From an uncultured Cohaesibacter sp. (GTDB lineage Bacteria; Pseudomonadota; Alphaproteobacteria; Rhizobiales; Cohaesibacteraceae): 64,000 bases of DNA. The translations under genes and the position numbers were made by a program. Location of the stretch: the NCBI RefSeq assembly GCF_963678225.1, contig NZ_OY782764.1, forward strand, positions 402,001-466,000, in the 5' to 3' direction. The notes under the pieces were generated by a model. That model was not told where the DNA came from, did not search any database, and saw only the letters and a list, made by a program, of their open reading frames with translations. Shown here in pieces: positions 19,066 to 27,638 of the stretch (position 1 is its first letter; every line of letters begins with the position of its first letter).

Positions 19066-20022
19066 CTAGTGGCCCATGATGGTATGCGCCACCGAAATCC
19101 AGAAAGGCAGCGTCACAAGACTGACCAGCACGGACAGGGAAATTGTGTTGGCTGACAATCTGTGGCCCACGCCGAAATGGTTCGCCAGAAGATAGGCATT
19201 GACCCCGGTCGGGCTGGCAGCCCCCAAAAGGATCACTGCCGTCCATGCATTGGGCAGTGGCAGGATGGTGGCCGTAACCAGATAGAACAGCGCAGGAAAA
19301 GCCACTGTCTTGATGATCGCCAGCGCCAGGCCGTTGAGGATATCCCCTTGCAGGCCATATTCACGCATGCTCATGCCCATGGCCATCAGGGCGAGTGGTA
19401 CCGTGACCGGCACGATCCGGTCAATCACACCCGAGGCCAACTCGGGGATCGGCAGCCCGATGAAGCCCCAGATACCACCGGCCAGAATGCCCAGAATGAT
19501 GGCGTTGCTCATCAGCCCCTTGCCAACCTTGAGCAGAATGGCACCGAAATGCAGTGCCTGGCCGGGCTCGCGCGCATAGACTTCGACCATGATAGAACTG
19601 AGCAGGGTCATGATCGGCAGATGTATCGTCAACAACATGACCAGAGGCACCAGTGAATCCTCCCCGAACACGGCCGAAATAACCGGAATCCCCAGCAACA
19701 CCAGATTGGAAAAGCCGCTCGAGATACCAGCCACTGCCAACACGCTTCCTTCCCTCCCAAAAAGAAAGTGTGTGACAAGCATGCCCAGGCCAAACATGGC
19801 GAAGACACAAAGAAAGAAGGCACCCCAAAGGGACCATGGCGCCTGCTCGGACAGATTGGCTGTGGCCAAAGAGCGGAACATGGTCAAGGGCAGAGGCACG
19901 GTGAAAACGAATTTCGACAAGGCCGCGCCAGCTTCCTTGGGAATAAGGCCACTGAAGATCAGCCCATAGCCTATGGCTATCAAAGCAAAAATCGGGAAGA
20001 CAATATTAAAAATATCGAGCAT
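19066..20022 (-). CDS. AEC-family transporter (auxin efflux carrier superfamily)
   Basis: A 318-residue inner-membrane protein with about ten hydrophobic segments in two similar halves, as in the AEC/MdcF family. Recognisable family segments are NLVLLGIPV (about 107) and GAASPTGVNAYLLA (near 270). Members export or import small organic acids such as malonate or malate, but the substrate here is unknown. The start has CGGAG 8-9 bases upstream. It converges with gluQ, with only about 30 bases between the two stops and no hairpin noticed. Confidence 0.85.
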   Translation of the reverse strand: MLDIFNIVFPIFALIAIGYGLIFSGLIPKEAGAALSKFVFTVPLPLTMFRSLATANLSEQAPWSLWGAFFLCVFAMFGLGMLVTHFLFGREGSVLAVAGISSGFSNLVLLGIPVISAVFGEDSLVPLVMLLTIHLPIMTLLSSIMVEVYAREPGQALHFGAILLKVGKGLMSNAIILGILAGGIWGFIGLPIPELASGVIDRIVPVTVPLALMAMGMSMREYGLQGDILNGLALAIIKTVAFPALFYLVTATILPLPNAWTAVILLGAASPTGVNAYLLANHFGVGHRLSANTISLSVLVSLVTLPFWISVAHTIMGH

Positions 20023-20222
20023 ATAAGAGCTCCGGAAGGAAGGGGTCGTTCGAGGGACGTTGTTCCCGGGACATTAGCAAAAGAACCCACGACAAAGGAC
20101 CATTGACCGAAAAGACAAGCGGTTCGAGGAAAATTGTGTTGGAACCTGCCGAAAATACAGGGCATCTTAGGATGCATGCCCGTACTCTAATGAAACAACA
20201 ATGTGTGCCTATAGCATAGATT

Positions 20223-21371
20223 ATGACAAGAAACAGCCTGAATACCGATACAAAAAGACAAAAAACGGACAGCTTTCGTCACGACTTGCGCACACATTTG
20301 AGCGCCATTGTGTCTCTGACTGACCTTATCCGCAAATCCGAAGATCAGGAGAAAATAGCCGCCCTTATCGAGGCTCTGCATTTTGCCGCCAGCAATGCCA
20401 TGACCATCGTGGAAGGCGGGGCCGAACTATACAAACAGCCCAAACAGGAGATGATCCTCTTGAGCTGTTGGCTAAAAGAGTTCGAAGGTCTGGCATCGCT
20501 TCTGGCCAATTCCCATGGCGCCCGGTTCCAACTGGAGATTTCTCCAGATCTTGAAGATGGAGCCCTAATGGCCCCTGCACCGAGCTATCTACATCGGACC
20601 CTGATGCTGCTGCTCGACAATGCCCTCAAATATGCGCAGCAGGCGACGATCACGCTAACCGCCGCGCTCAAGTCGGACACCGAAATTCTGCTCACCTTAT
20701 GCGACGATGGCCCGGGCTTTCGGGAGGAAAATCCCGAATTGCTTTTCGAGCCCTATCATCGCGGCGAAGGCCAAGGGGCCTCAGATGGCAAGGGCCTCGG
20801 CCTATGGAGTGCACGCCACATTCTCTCCGTCATGGGCGGCACCATCACGGCACAGGAAAACACGCCAAACGGAGCCTGCTTTCTCATCACACTGCCCTTG
20901 GAAGAGGCCCACCTTCCCGAGCAGGAAAAGACGCAAAGCGTCAGTTCCCCTATCAGGCACGCACCGCTCGGGCATACCGGGCAGCAAGGTGAGGACAAAG
21001 AGCGCGCAAAAATACTCATCGTTGATGACAATAAAACCAATCTGCTCATTCTGGCCGAAATCCTGAAGGCGTTGGGCTTTTGCCCGATCACCGCGCAATC
21101 GGGCAACGAAGCACTGGAAATACTAGAAAGCACTCAACCGGATCTGGCGATCTTTGATATCCGCATGGACGGTATGAGCGGATGGGATCTGATCAAGCAC
21201 ATGCAGCAAAAGAAAGATCTCGCGGGTCTACCCGTCATCGCCATTTCTGCAGACGACGCCCCGGAGAGGATTGTCCCCTTCAAGGCATGGCTCAGACGCC
21301 CGATTGAAGCGGATATTCTCTATGAGCTACTGAAATCCTGCCTTGCTGAAAGCATGACCGTTCAGCCTTGA
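20223..21371 (+). CDS. Hybrid histidine kinase (HisKA-HATPase-receiver)
   Basis: A 382-residue soluble hybrid kinase. The H-box is FRHDLRTHLSAIV (His20), very near the N-terminus, so there is no sensor domain. The ATPase domain is intact: LLDNALKYAQ, CDDGPGF, GKGLGLWSAR. A receiver follows from about 260 with acidic LIVDDNKTN and Asp in AIFDIRMDGMSG (about 312). The usual conserved lysine in the last receiver strand is replaced by arginine (AWLRRPIEAD), which may change phosphorylation behaviour. It is followed by a strong hairpin terminator and is not in an obvious operon. Confidence 0.88.
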   Translation: MTRNSLNTDTKRQKTDSFRHDLRTHLSAIVSLTDLIRKSEDQEKIAALIEALHFAASNAMTIVEGGAELYKQPKQEMILLSCWLKEFEGLASLLANSHGARFQLEISPDLEDGALMAPAPSYLHRTLMLLLDNALKYAQQATITLTAALKSDTEILLTLCDDGPGFREENPELLFEPYHRGEGQGASDGKGLGLWSARHILSVMGGTITAQENTPNGACFLITLPLEEAHLPEQEKTQSVSSPIRHAPLGHTGQQGEDKERAKILIVDDNKTNLLILAEILKALGFCPITAQSGNEALEILESTQPDLAIFDIRMDGMSGWDLIKHMQQKKDLAGLPVIAISADDAPERIVPFKAWLRRPIEADILYELLKSCLAESMTVQP

Positions 21372-21398
21372 AAGCAGCGTCGGTAAAACACCATGAAA

Positions 21399-21421
21399 AA
21401 GGGCCCGCAATACGGGCCCTT
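21399..21421. terminator. Bidirectional terminator between hybrid kinase and ecm
   Basis: AAGGGCCCG and CGGGCCCTT form a 9-base-pair stem around CAATA, with an A-run on the left and T/G sequence on the right, so it can serve both converging genes. Confidence 0.7.
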
Positions 21422-21473
21422 GCTGTATGTGCCAACATTTCCATGCGCTGGTAGCGCTCTGCTTAAAACGGCC

Positions 21474-23492
21474 TCAGGCAACCAGCTCAGCAATATTCTT
21501 CATGATTTCATTGATCTGGAAATTCTTCGGCGTGTAAACGGCCGCCACTCCATAGCCCTTGAGGATCTCTTCATCCGCAGGTGGAATGATCCCCCCCACC
21601 ACCACCGGTACATCGTCGAGATCAGCTTCCTTCATCAACTTCATGACATCGCCCACCAGTGCCAGATGCGAACCGGACAGAATGGACAGGCCAACCACGT
21701 GAACACCCTCTTCCAGCGCTGTATTGACAATCTGCTCCGGCGTCAGGCGGATGCCCTGATAGACAACTTCCATGCCAGCGTCCCGCGCCCGCACGGCAAT
21801 CTGCTCCGCACCGTTGGAATGACCATCAAGCCCCGGTTTGCCGACCAGAATCTTGAGGCGTCGACCAAGGTTTTCCGAAGCCTTGTTCACCGCGTCGCGC
21901 ACATCGGAAACATCGTCTCCCTCCATGCGAGCGGATTTGCCAACGCCGGTTGGTGCTCGATATTCCCCGAAAACATCCCGCAACACGGCGGCCCATTCAC
22001 CGGTTGTCACGCCTGCCTTGGCGCAAGAAATGGAAGGCTCCATGATGTTGGCCCCGGCCTCGGCTGCCTCGCGCAGAGCTGTCAGCGCATCTTCAACAGC
22101 AAGATCATCGCGCGCCTCGCGCCAAGCCTTGATCTTGTTAATGGCTTCCTCTTCAACAGCTGGATCAACGGTCAGGATTCCGCTATCTTCGCCGGATGAG
22201 AGCGGGGAAGGCTCGCTTTCCTGATATTTGTTGACGCCGACAAGAACCTGCTCACCATTTTCGATCCCCTCAAGGCGCTTGGCGTTTGATTCAACGAGCT
22301 TCTGCTTCATATAGCTTGATTCAATGGCCGAAATCGCACCGCCCATTTCTTCAATGCGGACCATTTCCTCGCGGGCTTCAGCCTTAAGTGCCCTGACCTT
22401 GGCATCAATCGCGGATGACCCGTCAAACAGATCCCCATATTCCAGAAGGTCTGTCTCAAAAGCCATGATCTGCTGCATCCGCAAAGACCATTGCTGATCC
22501 CACGGGCGGGGCAAGCCCAACGCTTCGTTCCAGGCGGGCAACTGAACTGCGCGGGCGCGGGCATTCTTGGACAGCACCACCGCCAGCATCTCGATCAGAA
22601 TACGGTAGACGTTATTTTCGGGCTGTTGTTCGGTAAGCCCCAACGAATTGACCTGCACTCCGTAGCGGAAGCGGCGATAGCGTTCCTCTTCCACCCCGTA
22701 ACGCTCGTGGCAGATCTCATCCCACAATTCCGCAAAGGCGCGCATCTTGCAGATTTCGGTCACAAAGCGCATGCCCGCATTGACGAAAAAGGAAATGCGC
22801 CCCACAGCCTTTGGGAAGTCCTCCTCACTGAGCACATCGCTTGCCTTGACAGCATCCAGCACGGCGATCGCCGTTGACAGCGCATAGGCCAACTCTTGCA
22901 CCGGTGTCGCGCCCGCTTCCTGCAAATGATAGGAGCAGACATTCATCGGGTTGAACTTGGGCATATGGCTGTAGGTAAAGCCGATGATATCGGTTGTCAG
23001 CTTCAGGGATGGCTTGGGCGGGAAGACATAGGTCCCCCGCGAGAGATACTCCTTGATAAGATCATTCTGCGTGGTGCCTGCAAGCTTGGCTCTGTCAGCC
23101 CCCTGCTCGTCAGCCACCGCGATATAGAGCGCCAGCAACCAGGCAGCCGTTGCATTGATCGTCATCGAGGTATTCATCTGCTCGAGCGGTATCTGATCGA
23201 ACAGCTCCCGCATATCGCCGATATTGGCAATAGGCACACCGACCTTGCCCACTTCACCACGTGCCAGCGGATGGTCCGGATCATAGCCCGTCTGGGTCGG
23301 CAGATCGAAGGCGACCGACAGGCCCGTCTGCCCCTTGGACAGGTTGTTCCTGTAAAGCGCGTTGGATGCCTTGGCGGTTGAATGCCCCGCATAGGTACGA
23401 AAGATCCACGGGCGGTCCTTTTCCTGACCGGACACGGATTTTTTTGCACCGGCAGCTTCCATACTTTTGTTTATAGCTTCTGCGCCACTCAT
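21474..23492 (-). CDS. ecm: Ethylmalonyl-CoA mutase (coenzyme B12-dependent)
   Basis: Converts (2R)-ethylmalonyl-CoA to (2S)-methylsuccinyl-CoA in the ethylmalonyl-CoA pathway. The 672-residue protein has the mutase catalytic barrel first (RPWIFRTYAGHSTAKASN near 30, FDLPTQTGYDPDH near 65) and a C-terminal cobalamin-binding domain with DGHSNG (about 552-557; the His ligates cobalt) and GLSILSGSH. The single-chain length and this signature set match Ecm/MeaA rather than two-subunit methylmalonyl-CoA mutase. The start is the ATG at 23490-23492, preceded by GGGAGGAG. It is divergent from ccr, the preceding enzyme of the pathway. AdoCbl may come from the adenosyltransferase at 32281. Confidence 0.93.
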   Translation of the reverse strand: MSGAEAINKSMEAAGAKKSVSGQEKDRPWIFRTYAGHSTAKASNALYRNNLSKGQTGLSVAFDLPTQTGYDPDHPLARGEVGKVGVPIANIGDMRELFDQIPLEQMNTSMTINATAAWLLALYIAVADEQGADRAKLAGTTQNDLIKEYLSRGTYVFPPKPSLKLTTDIIGFTYSHMPKFNPMNVCSYHLQEAGATPVQELAYALSTAIAVLDAVKASDVLSEEDFPKAVGRISFFVNAGMRFVTEICKMRAFAELWDEICHERYGVEEERYRRFRYGVQVNSLGLTEQQPENNVYRILIEMLAVVLSKNARARAVQLPAWNEALGLPRPWDQQWSLRMQQIMAFETDLLEYGDLFDGSSAIDAKVRALKAEAREEMVRIEEMGGAISAIESSYMKQKLVESNAKRLEGIENGEQVLVGVNKYQESEPSPLSSGEDSGILTVDPAVEEEAINKIKAWREARDDLAVEDALTALREAAEAGANIMEPSISCAKAGVTTGEWAAVLRDVFGEYRAPTGVGKSARMEGDDVSDVRDAVNKASENLGRRLKILVGKPGLDGHSNGAEQIAVRARDAGMEVVYQGIRLTPEQIVNTALEEGVHVVGLSILSGSHLALVGDVMKLMKEADLDDVPVVVGGIIPPADEEILKGYGVAAVYTPKNFQINEIMKNIAELVA

Positions 23493-23851
23493 TTTGCTCT
23501 CCTCCCGCAAGGCCGTAGGGGCTCCACCCCTATTCAGAGCCCTTCCCTGTCAGGCCGTCGCCGAACACATCCGGACAGCTCAATTGAGACAAGGTCTTAC
23601 GGCTTTTCCCTCTGCTCTCCCGTTCTTTTCGACCCTCAAGACGACCACAGGAGAGATTACCTCTCTTCGATCTCAGAGTGTCTCTTCGCACACGCAAAAT
23701 GCAAATTGGCAATAAGACTTATATCTTCTGGCCCAATAATTTTGGATAATTTCGCAATCGCACCATAAAATGGGATCAAGCTCGCCCATTTTTGCTGCAC
23801 CGCAACATAAACAGAATCGCAGACAGTTCGTAATGATCGGGAGGAGCACCA
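23493..23851. promoter_or_regulatory. Divergent ecm/ccr promoter region with motif shared with mcd
   Basis: About 360 bases between the two start codons. At 23796-23811, 41 bases upstream of the ccr start, the sequence TGCACCGCAACATAAA occurs. The same word with one change (TGCACTGCAACATAAA) lies 93 bases upstream of mcd, and TGCACCGCAACAT also occurs at 27451. The core can be read as CTGC-ACC-GCAA, a near-dyad like published PhaR sites (CTGC-N3-GCAG). The regulator is unknown; PhaR, CcrR and RamB types are candidates. Nothing else recognised in the gap. Confidence 0.5.
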
Positions 23852-25138
23852 ATGACCGAGGACTTGCTTGCCCAAGGCACAACCGGTGAGAAGAAGGATC
23901 TCTATGAAATCGGAGAAATTCCACCGCTGGGCCATGTGCCAAAAGAAATGTATGCCTGGGCCATCCGCCGCGAACGCCACGGGCCACCGGAAAAATCATT
24001 TCAGGTCGAAGTGGTGCCAACATGGGAACTGGACAGCCACGAAGTGCTGGTTCTGAATATGGCCGCCGGTGTCAACTATAATGGCATCTGGGCGGGCCTT
24101 GGCGAACCGGTCTCCGTGTTCGACGTGCACAAGCAGCCTTACCACATCGCAGGGTCTGACGCCTCCGGCATTGTCTGGGCGGTTGGCAGCAAGGTCCGCA
24201 ACTGGAAAGTCGGCGATGAAGTTGTCATCCATTGCAATCAGGATGACGGCGACGACGAGGAATGCAATGGTGGCGACCCGATGTTCTCGCCTACCCAGCG
24301 CATCTGGGGCTATGAGACGCCAGACGGCTCCTTTGCCCAATTCTCAAAGGTTCAGGCGCAGCAGCTGATGCCCCGCCCCAAGCATCTCACTTGGGAAGAA
24401 AGCGCCTGCTACGTGCTTACCCTCGCCACCGCCTACCGAATGATGTTTGGCCATATGCCTCATGAGCTGAAGCCGGGCCAGAATGTGCTGATCTGGGGAG
24501 CTTCGGGTGGCTTGGGTGTCTTCGGCGTGCAGATTGCAGCGGCAGCAGGCGCCAATGCCATTGGCGTCATCTCCGATGAAAGCAAGCGCGATTTCGTCAT
24601 GAGCCTTGGAGCCAAGGGTGTCATCAATCGCAAGGATTTCCATTGCTGGGGCCAGCTACCCAAGGTGAACTCCCCCGAATATGCCGACTGGTTTGCCGAA
24701 GTGCGCAAATTCGGCAAGGCCATCTGGGAGTATACCGGCAAGGGCAAGAATGTCGATCTGGTCTTCGAGCATCCCGGTGAAGCCACGATGCCGGTCTCCA
24801 CATTCGTCGTCAAGCGCGGCGGCATGGTGGTCATCTGCGCAGGAACCTCAGGCTTCAACCTGACCATGGATGCCCGCTATGTCTGGATGCATCAAAAGCG
24901 CGTTCAGGGCTCCCACTTTGCCCACCTCAAACAGGCCATGGCCGCCAACCAGATGGTGATTGACCGCCATATTGACCCTTGCATGTCAGATGTCTTTACG
25001 TGGGAGCAGATTCCCAAGGCCCATGAATTGATGCTGAGCAACAAGCATCAACCGGGCAACATGTCCTGCATGGTCAATGCCACCAGAACGGGCCTCAAGA
25101 CGCTGGAAGAAACCATTCTGGCCAGCCGCAGCTCCTAA
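23852..25138 (+). CDS. ccr: Crotonyl-CoA carboxylase/reductase
   Basis: Key enzyme of the ethylmalonyl-CoA pathway: reductive carboxylation of crotonyl-CoA with NADPH and CO2 to ethylmalonyl-CoA. The 428-residue medium-chain reductase shows the Ccr-specific N-terminal region (EIGEIPPLGHVPKEMYAW), a GroES-like domain with AAGVNYNGIWAGLGEP, the nucleotide-binding loop GASGGLGVFG (near 210) and FEHPGEATMP, and the HFAHLKQA segment near 355. Length and these motifs separate it from ordinary quinone oxidoreductases. A strong ribosome site, GGGAGGAG, precedes the ATG. It is followed by a perfect palindromic terminator. Confidence 0.95.
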   Translation: MTEDLLAQGTTGEKKDLYEIGEIPPLGHVPKEMYAWAIRRERHGPPEKSFQVEVVPTWELDSHEVLVLNMAAGVNYNGIWAGLGEPVSVFDVHKQPYHIAGSDASGIVWAVGSKVRNWKVGDEVVIHCNQDDGDDEECNGGDPMFSPTQRIWGYETPDGSFAQFSKVQAQQLMPRPKHLTWEESACYVLTLATAYRMMFGHMPHELKPGQNVLIWGASGGLGVFGVQIAAAAGANAIGVISDESKRDFVMSLGAKGVINRKDFHCWGQLPKVNSPEYADWFAEVRKFGKAIWEYTGKGKNVDLVFEHPGEATMPVSTFVVKRGGMVVICAGTSGFNLTMDARYVWMHQKRVQGSHFAHLKQAMAANQMVIDRHIDPCMSDVFTWEQIPKAHELMLSNKHQPGNMSCMVNATRTGLKTLEETILASRSS

Positions 25139-25169
25139 CCGGCAAGGCTAATCCGGAAAACAGACAAAC

Positions 25170-25194
25170 AAAAGCCGGGATATCCCGGCTTTTT
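25170..25194 (+). terminator. Terminator after ccr
   Basis: AAAGCCGGGA and TCCCGGCTTT form a perfect palindrome around TA, followed by TTTTCTTTTC on the plus strand. Confidence 0.8.
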
Positions 25195-25258
25195 CTTTTC
25201 CGCCAATTGTTCAACATCACCTTATGAGCGTATGCCCGCACACACGCCAGTTCGGGCC

Positions 25259-26182
25259 CTAATAGTCATTGGCCGGTTCTTCCGGCGGAGGCATGGCTGT
25301 CTTTTCTTCCGGGACGGGATATGGCTTGGCATGCTTGCTGCGCTCAATGCGTCGCCAGCGAATGATCCATGCATTCACCTCGGCGCCATACAGAAAGATC
25401 ATGGAGATGATCTGCAAAAAAATCAGCGTCGCAACAACACCGGCCAGGCCCGCATAAACGCGCGCATATTGGGCAAAATGCGACAGATAGTAGGAATAGG
25501 CCTCGGCTGTAAACCACCACAAAACAAGGGTCGACAAAGCACCGGGCCACAGATCGGCCCATTCCGTCGTTCGCATGGGGAGCCAGCGATGGCTCGCCAC
25601 CAGAAACAACGTCAAAAGCGGAATGGCGATACCGAACCGCACCACGTTGAAGGTGAACTGAAAATCCTCGATCCATGAAAAATGCGGCTTGAGCATATTC
25701 CATGCGATGGGCGCAAAGAACAGAGCCGAGGCAACAATGATCATCACACCCGTTGCCCCGAAAATGGCCAGCAGCCCCATCGCCCTGCGCGACAGGATCG
25801 ACCGGCGTTCATAATAGCCATAGGCTCGATTAAGCCCTTCGCGCAGGCTCTCCACCAGAGATGTCAGGGTAACGAGGAAGACGACCAGAGAAATAGACAG
25901 CAGGCTACGGGTACGCTCGGCGATGACGGCATCCACATCGGGCTGCAAGATATCGGCGATCGCGTCCGGCAGCAGCAAAGTCAGCATATCCTGCAGCACC
26001 TTGCCCAGCGCATCGCCACCGATCCAGACGGACACCCCCGTGAGCAGCAGCAAAAAGGGAAAGATTGACAGCAGCATGGAAAAGGCAATGTTGCTGGCAA
26101 GCGCAAAGCCGTGATTGTCTGAAAAGCGCCAGAAAATTCGGACCGGCACGACTATCCATTCCCAAAGACGCATCATATCCAA
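25259..26182 (-). CDS. YihY/BrkB-family inner membrane protein
   Basis: A 307-residue membrane protein of the YihY/virulence factor BrkB family, often annotated (wrongly in many cases) as ribonuclease BN. It shows the family's N-terminal segment NHGFALASNIAFSMLLSIFPF (split here as NHGFALASNIAF then SMLLSIFPF), about six hydrophobic helices, and a charged C-terminal tail rich in proline and glutamate. Biological function is not established for the family. It converges with ccr and is divergent from the DMT transporter gene. Confidence 0.87.
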   Translation of the reverse strand: MDMMRLWEWIVVPVRIFWRFSDNHGFALASNIAFSMLLSIFPFLLLLTGVSVWIGGDALGKVLQDMLTLLLPDAIADILQPDVDAVIAERTRSLLSISLVVFLVTLTSLVESLREGLNRAYGYYERRSILSRRAMGLLAIFGATGVMIIVASALFFAPIAWNMLKPHFSWIEDFQFTFNVVRFGIAIPLLTLFLVASHRWLPMRTTEWADLWPGALSTLVLWWFTAEAYSYYLSHFAQYARVYAGLAGVVATLIFLQIISMIFLYGAEVNAWIIRWRRIERSKHAKPYPVPEEKTAMPPPEEPANDY

Positions 26183-26507
26183 CTATCCGAATTCATCAGC
26201 CTTACGCAACAACAGGAAACCACGAACAGTACACACCCCATGTGACAGACAGAATCTGATCGCCAGATATGGAGCCAGTATGCTTGTCCAATTTCCAAAA
26301 AAAGTTCGGTCATGCGCGCAGCCTTTATAGGCTTCTGATCTGAAAAAGCAATCCGCTCCATCTGCCATGAAAATCTGCCGCGTCCCACATCATAATCAAT
26401 GTTTACGCAGCCGTTCCGGTTCCCATTGGACTTTTCCGCCCCCAGCGGATAAAGCTGGAGCTTCTATATTTTAGCCCTTTCTTTCGACCAGCCGCTCAAG
26501 AAACACC
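26183..26507. other. Intergenic gap, divergent promoters expected
   Basis: A 325-base gap between yihY-like and the DMT transporter genes. It must hold promoters for both, but I see no convincing -35/-10 pair, hairpin or small gene in it. Confidence 0.3.
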
Positions 26508-27392
26508 ATGACATCCAGAACCGCAGGCATCTTGCCGATCCTCGCCCCTCTTTTGTTTGTTGTCCTCTGGTCAACCGGCTTTGTCGGCTCGCGCATGGGC
26601 GCGCCCTATTCCGAGCCCATGACATTCCTGTCTCTGCGCTTTGGTTCGGTCCTGCTGCTTTTGCTGGCGATTTCGCTCATCCAGCGCGCGCGCTGGCCCA
26701 ATCCGCGCCAAGGCTTTCATGCCTTTGTGTCCGGTTTCCTGATTCATGGGGTTTATCTATCGGGCGTCTTCTGGGCGATTGATGATGGCATGCCTGCGGG
26801 CCTGTTCGCCTTGATGACCGGATTGCAGCCCGTATTAACGGCCTTTTTCGCCCATCTTGTTCTGAAAGAGCAGATCACCAAAAACCACGCCCTTGGCTTT
26901 GTCCTCGGGCTTATAGGCATCTCTATGGTGCTGCTTCCGCGTCTCAGCGGCGGGGCTTACTCTGTTACCCCGATGCAGATTCTCGTCTCCCTCGTGGCGG
27001 TCATAGCCATTTCCTTTGGCACGGTCTACCAGAAACGCTTTGCAGCCAATCTGGACATCCGCACAGCCACCATCTGGCAATATATCGCGGCAGTGCTTCT
27101 CTGTGGTGGCCTCAGTCTGCTAACGGAAAGCCAAACCATCATCTGGTCCGGCGAATTCGTCTTTGCGCTGGTTTGGCTTGTGCTGGTGCTGTCCATCGGA
27201 GCCATCTTCCTGCTGCTCTGGCTCATCGAGAAGGGGGCCGTGTCCAACACCGCATCGCTTTTTTATCTCGTACCCGCCGTGACCGCGACCATTTCCTTTC
27301 TGCTCTTTGGCGAGCCCATCACGCCCATGCAGGTGGCCGGCATGATCGTCACTGCCCTCGGCGTCATTCTGGCCAGCCGTAGCAAAGGCTGA
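26508..27392 (+). CDS. EamA/DMT-superfamily transporter
   Basis: A 294-residue inner-membrane protein with about ten hydrophobic segments arranged as two EamA repeats, each beginning with a short glycine-rich helix (WSTGFVGSRMGAPYSEP near residue 22 and the second repeat near 155). Members of the drug/metabolite superfamily export amino acids or other metabolites; the substrate is not predictable here. It starts at ATG with a weak AAGAAA site. It stands alone, about 250 bases before mcd. Confidence 0.87.
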   Translation: MTSRTAGILPILAPLLFVVLWSTGFVGSRMGAPYSEPMTFLSLRFGSVLLLLLAISLIQRARWPNPRQGFHAFVSGFLIHGVYLSGVFWAIDDGMPAGLFALMTGLQPVLTAFFAHLVLKEQITKNHALGFVLGLIGISMVLLPRLSGGAYSVTPMQILVSLVAVIAISFGTVYQKRFAANLDIRTATIWQYIAAVLLCGGLSLLTESQTIIWSGEFVFALVWLVLVLSIGAIFLLLWLIEKGAVSNTASLFYLVPAVTATISFLLFGEPITPMQVAGMIVTALGVILASRSKG

Positions 27393-27449
27393 CAGCGACG
27401 GCCCGTCGGCCACCTCAAAGAGAGCGGAAAATTCTGCGACAAAAGTCGT

Positions 27450-27546
27450 GTGCACCGCAACATGTCATACGAACGTCTTTGATGCTTTACCCCTTTGGCT
27501 TATTGCAAATATAGCTCTCCCCCTTCAATGTGCACTGCAACATAAA
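27450..27546 (+). promoter_or_regulatory. Two copies of the TGCAC(C/T)GCAACAT motif upstream of mcd
   Basis: TGCACCGCAACAT at 27451-27463 and TGCACTGCAACATAAA at 27531-27546 lie upstream of the mcd start codon at 27639. The second differs by one base from the 16-base word upstream of ccr. The two copies are 80 bases apart, and the proximal one ends about 90 bases before the start codon. Confidence 0.5.
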
Positions 27547-27638
27547 AGCATTTGATCGCACCCGTCACCCTGCCCTACGCCGCCATCCGGCGGAAGAGAC
27601 CATTGGCAGGCCAGACATTGCATCAGGGGGGAGAAACC

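Noticed and set aside
26183-26507. Small RNA or gene between the yihY-like and DMT genes
   Set aside because: No hairpin, promoter pair or open frame of note was seen.
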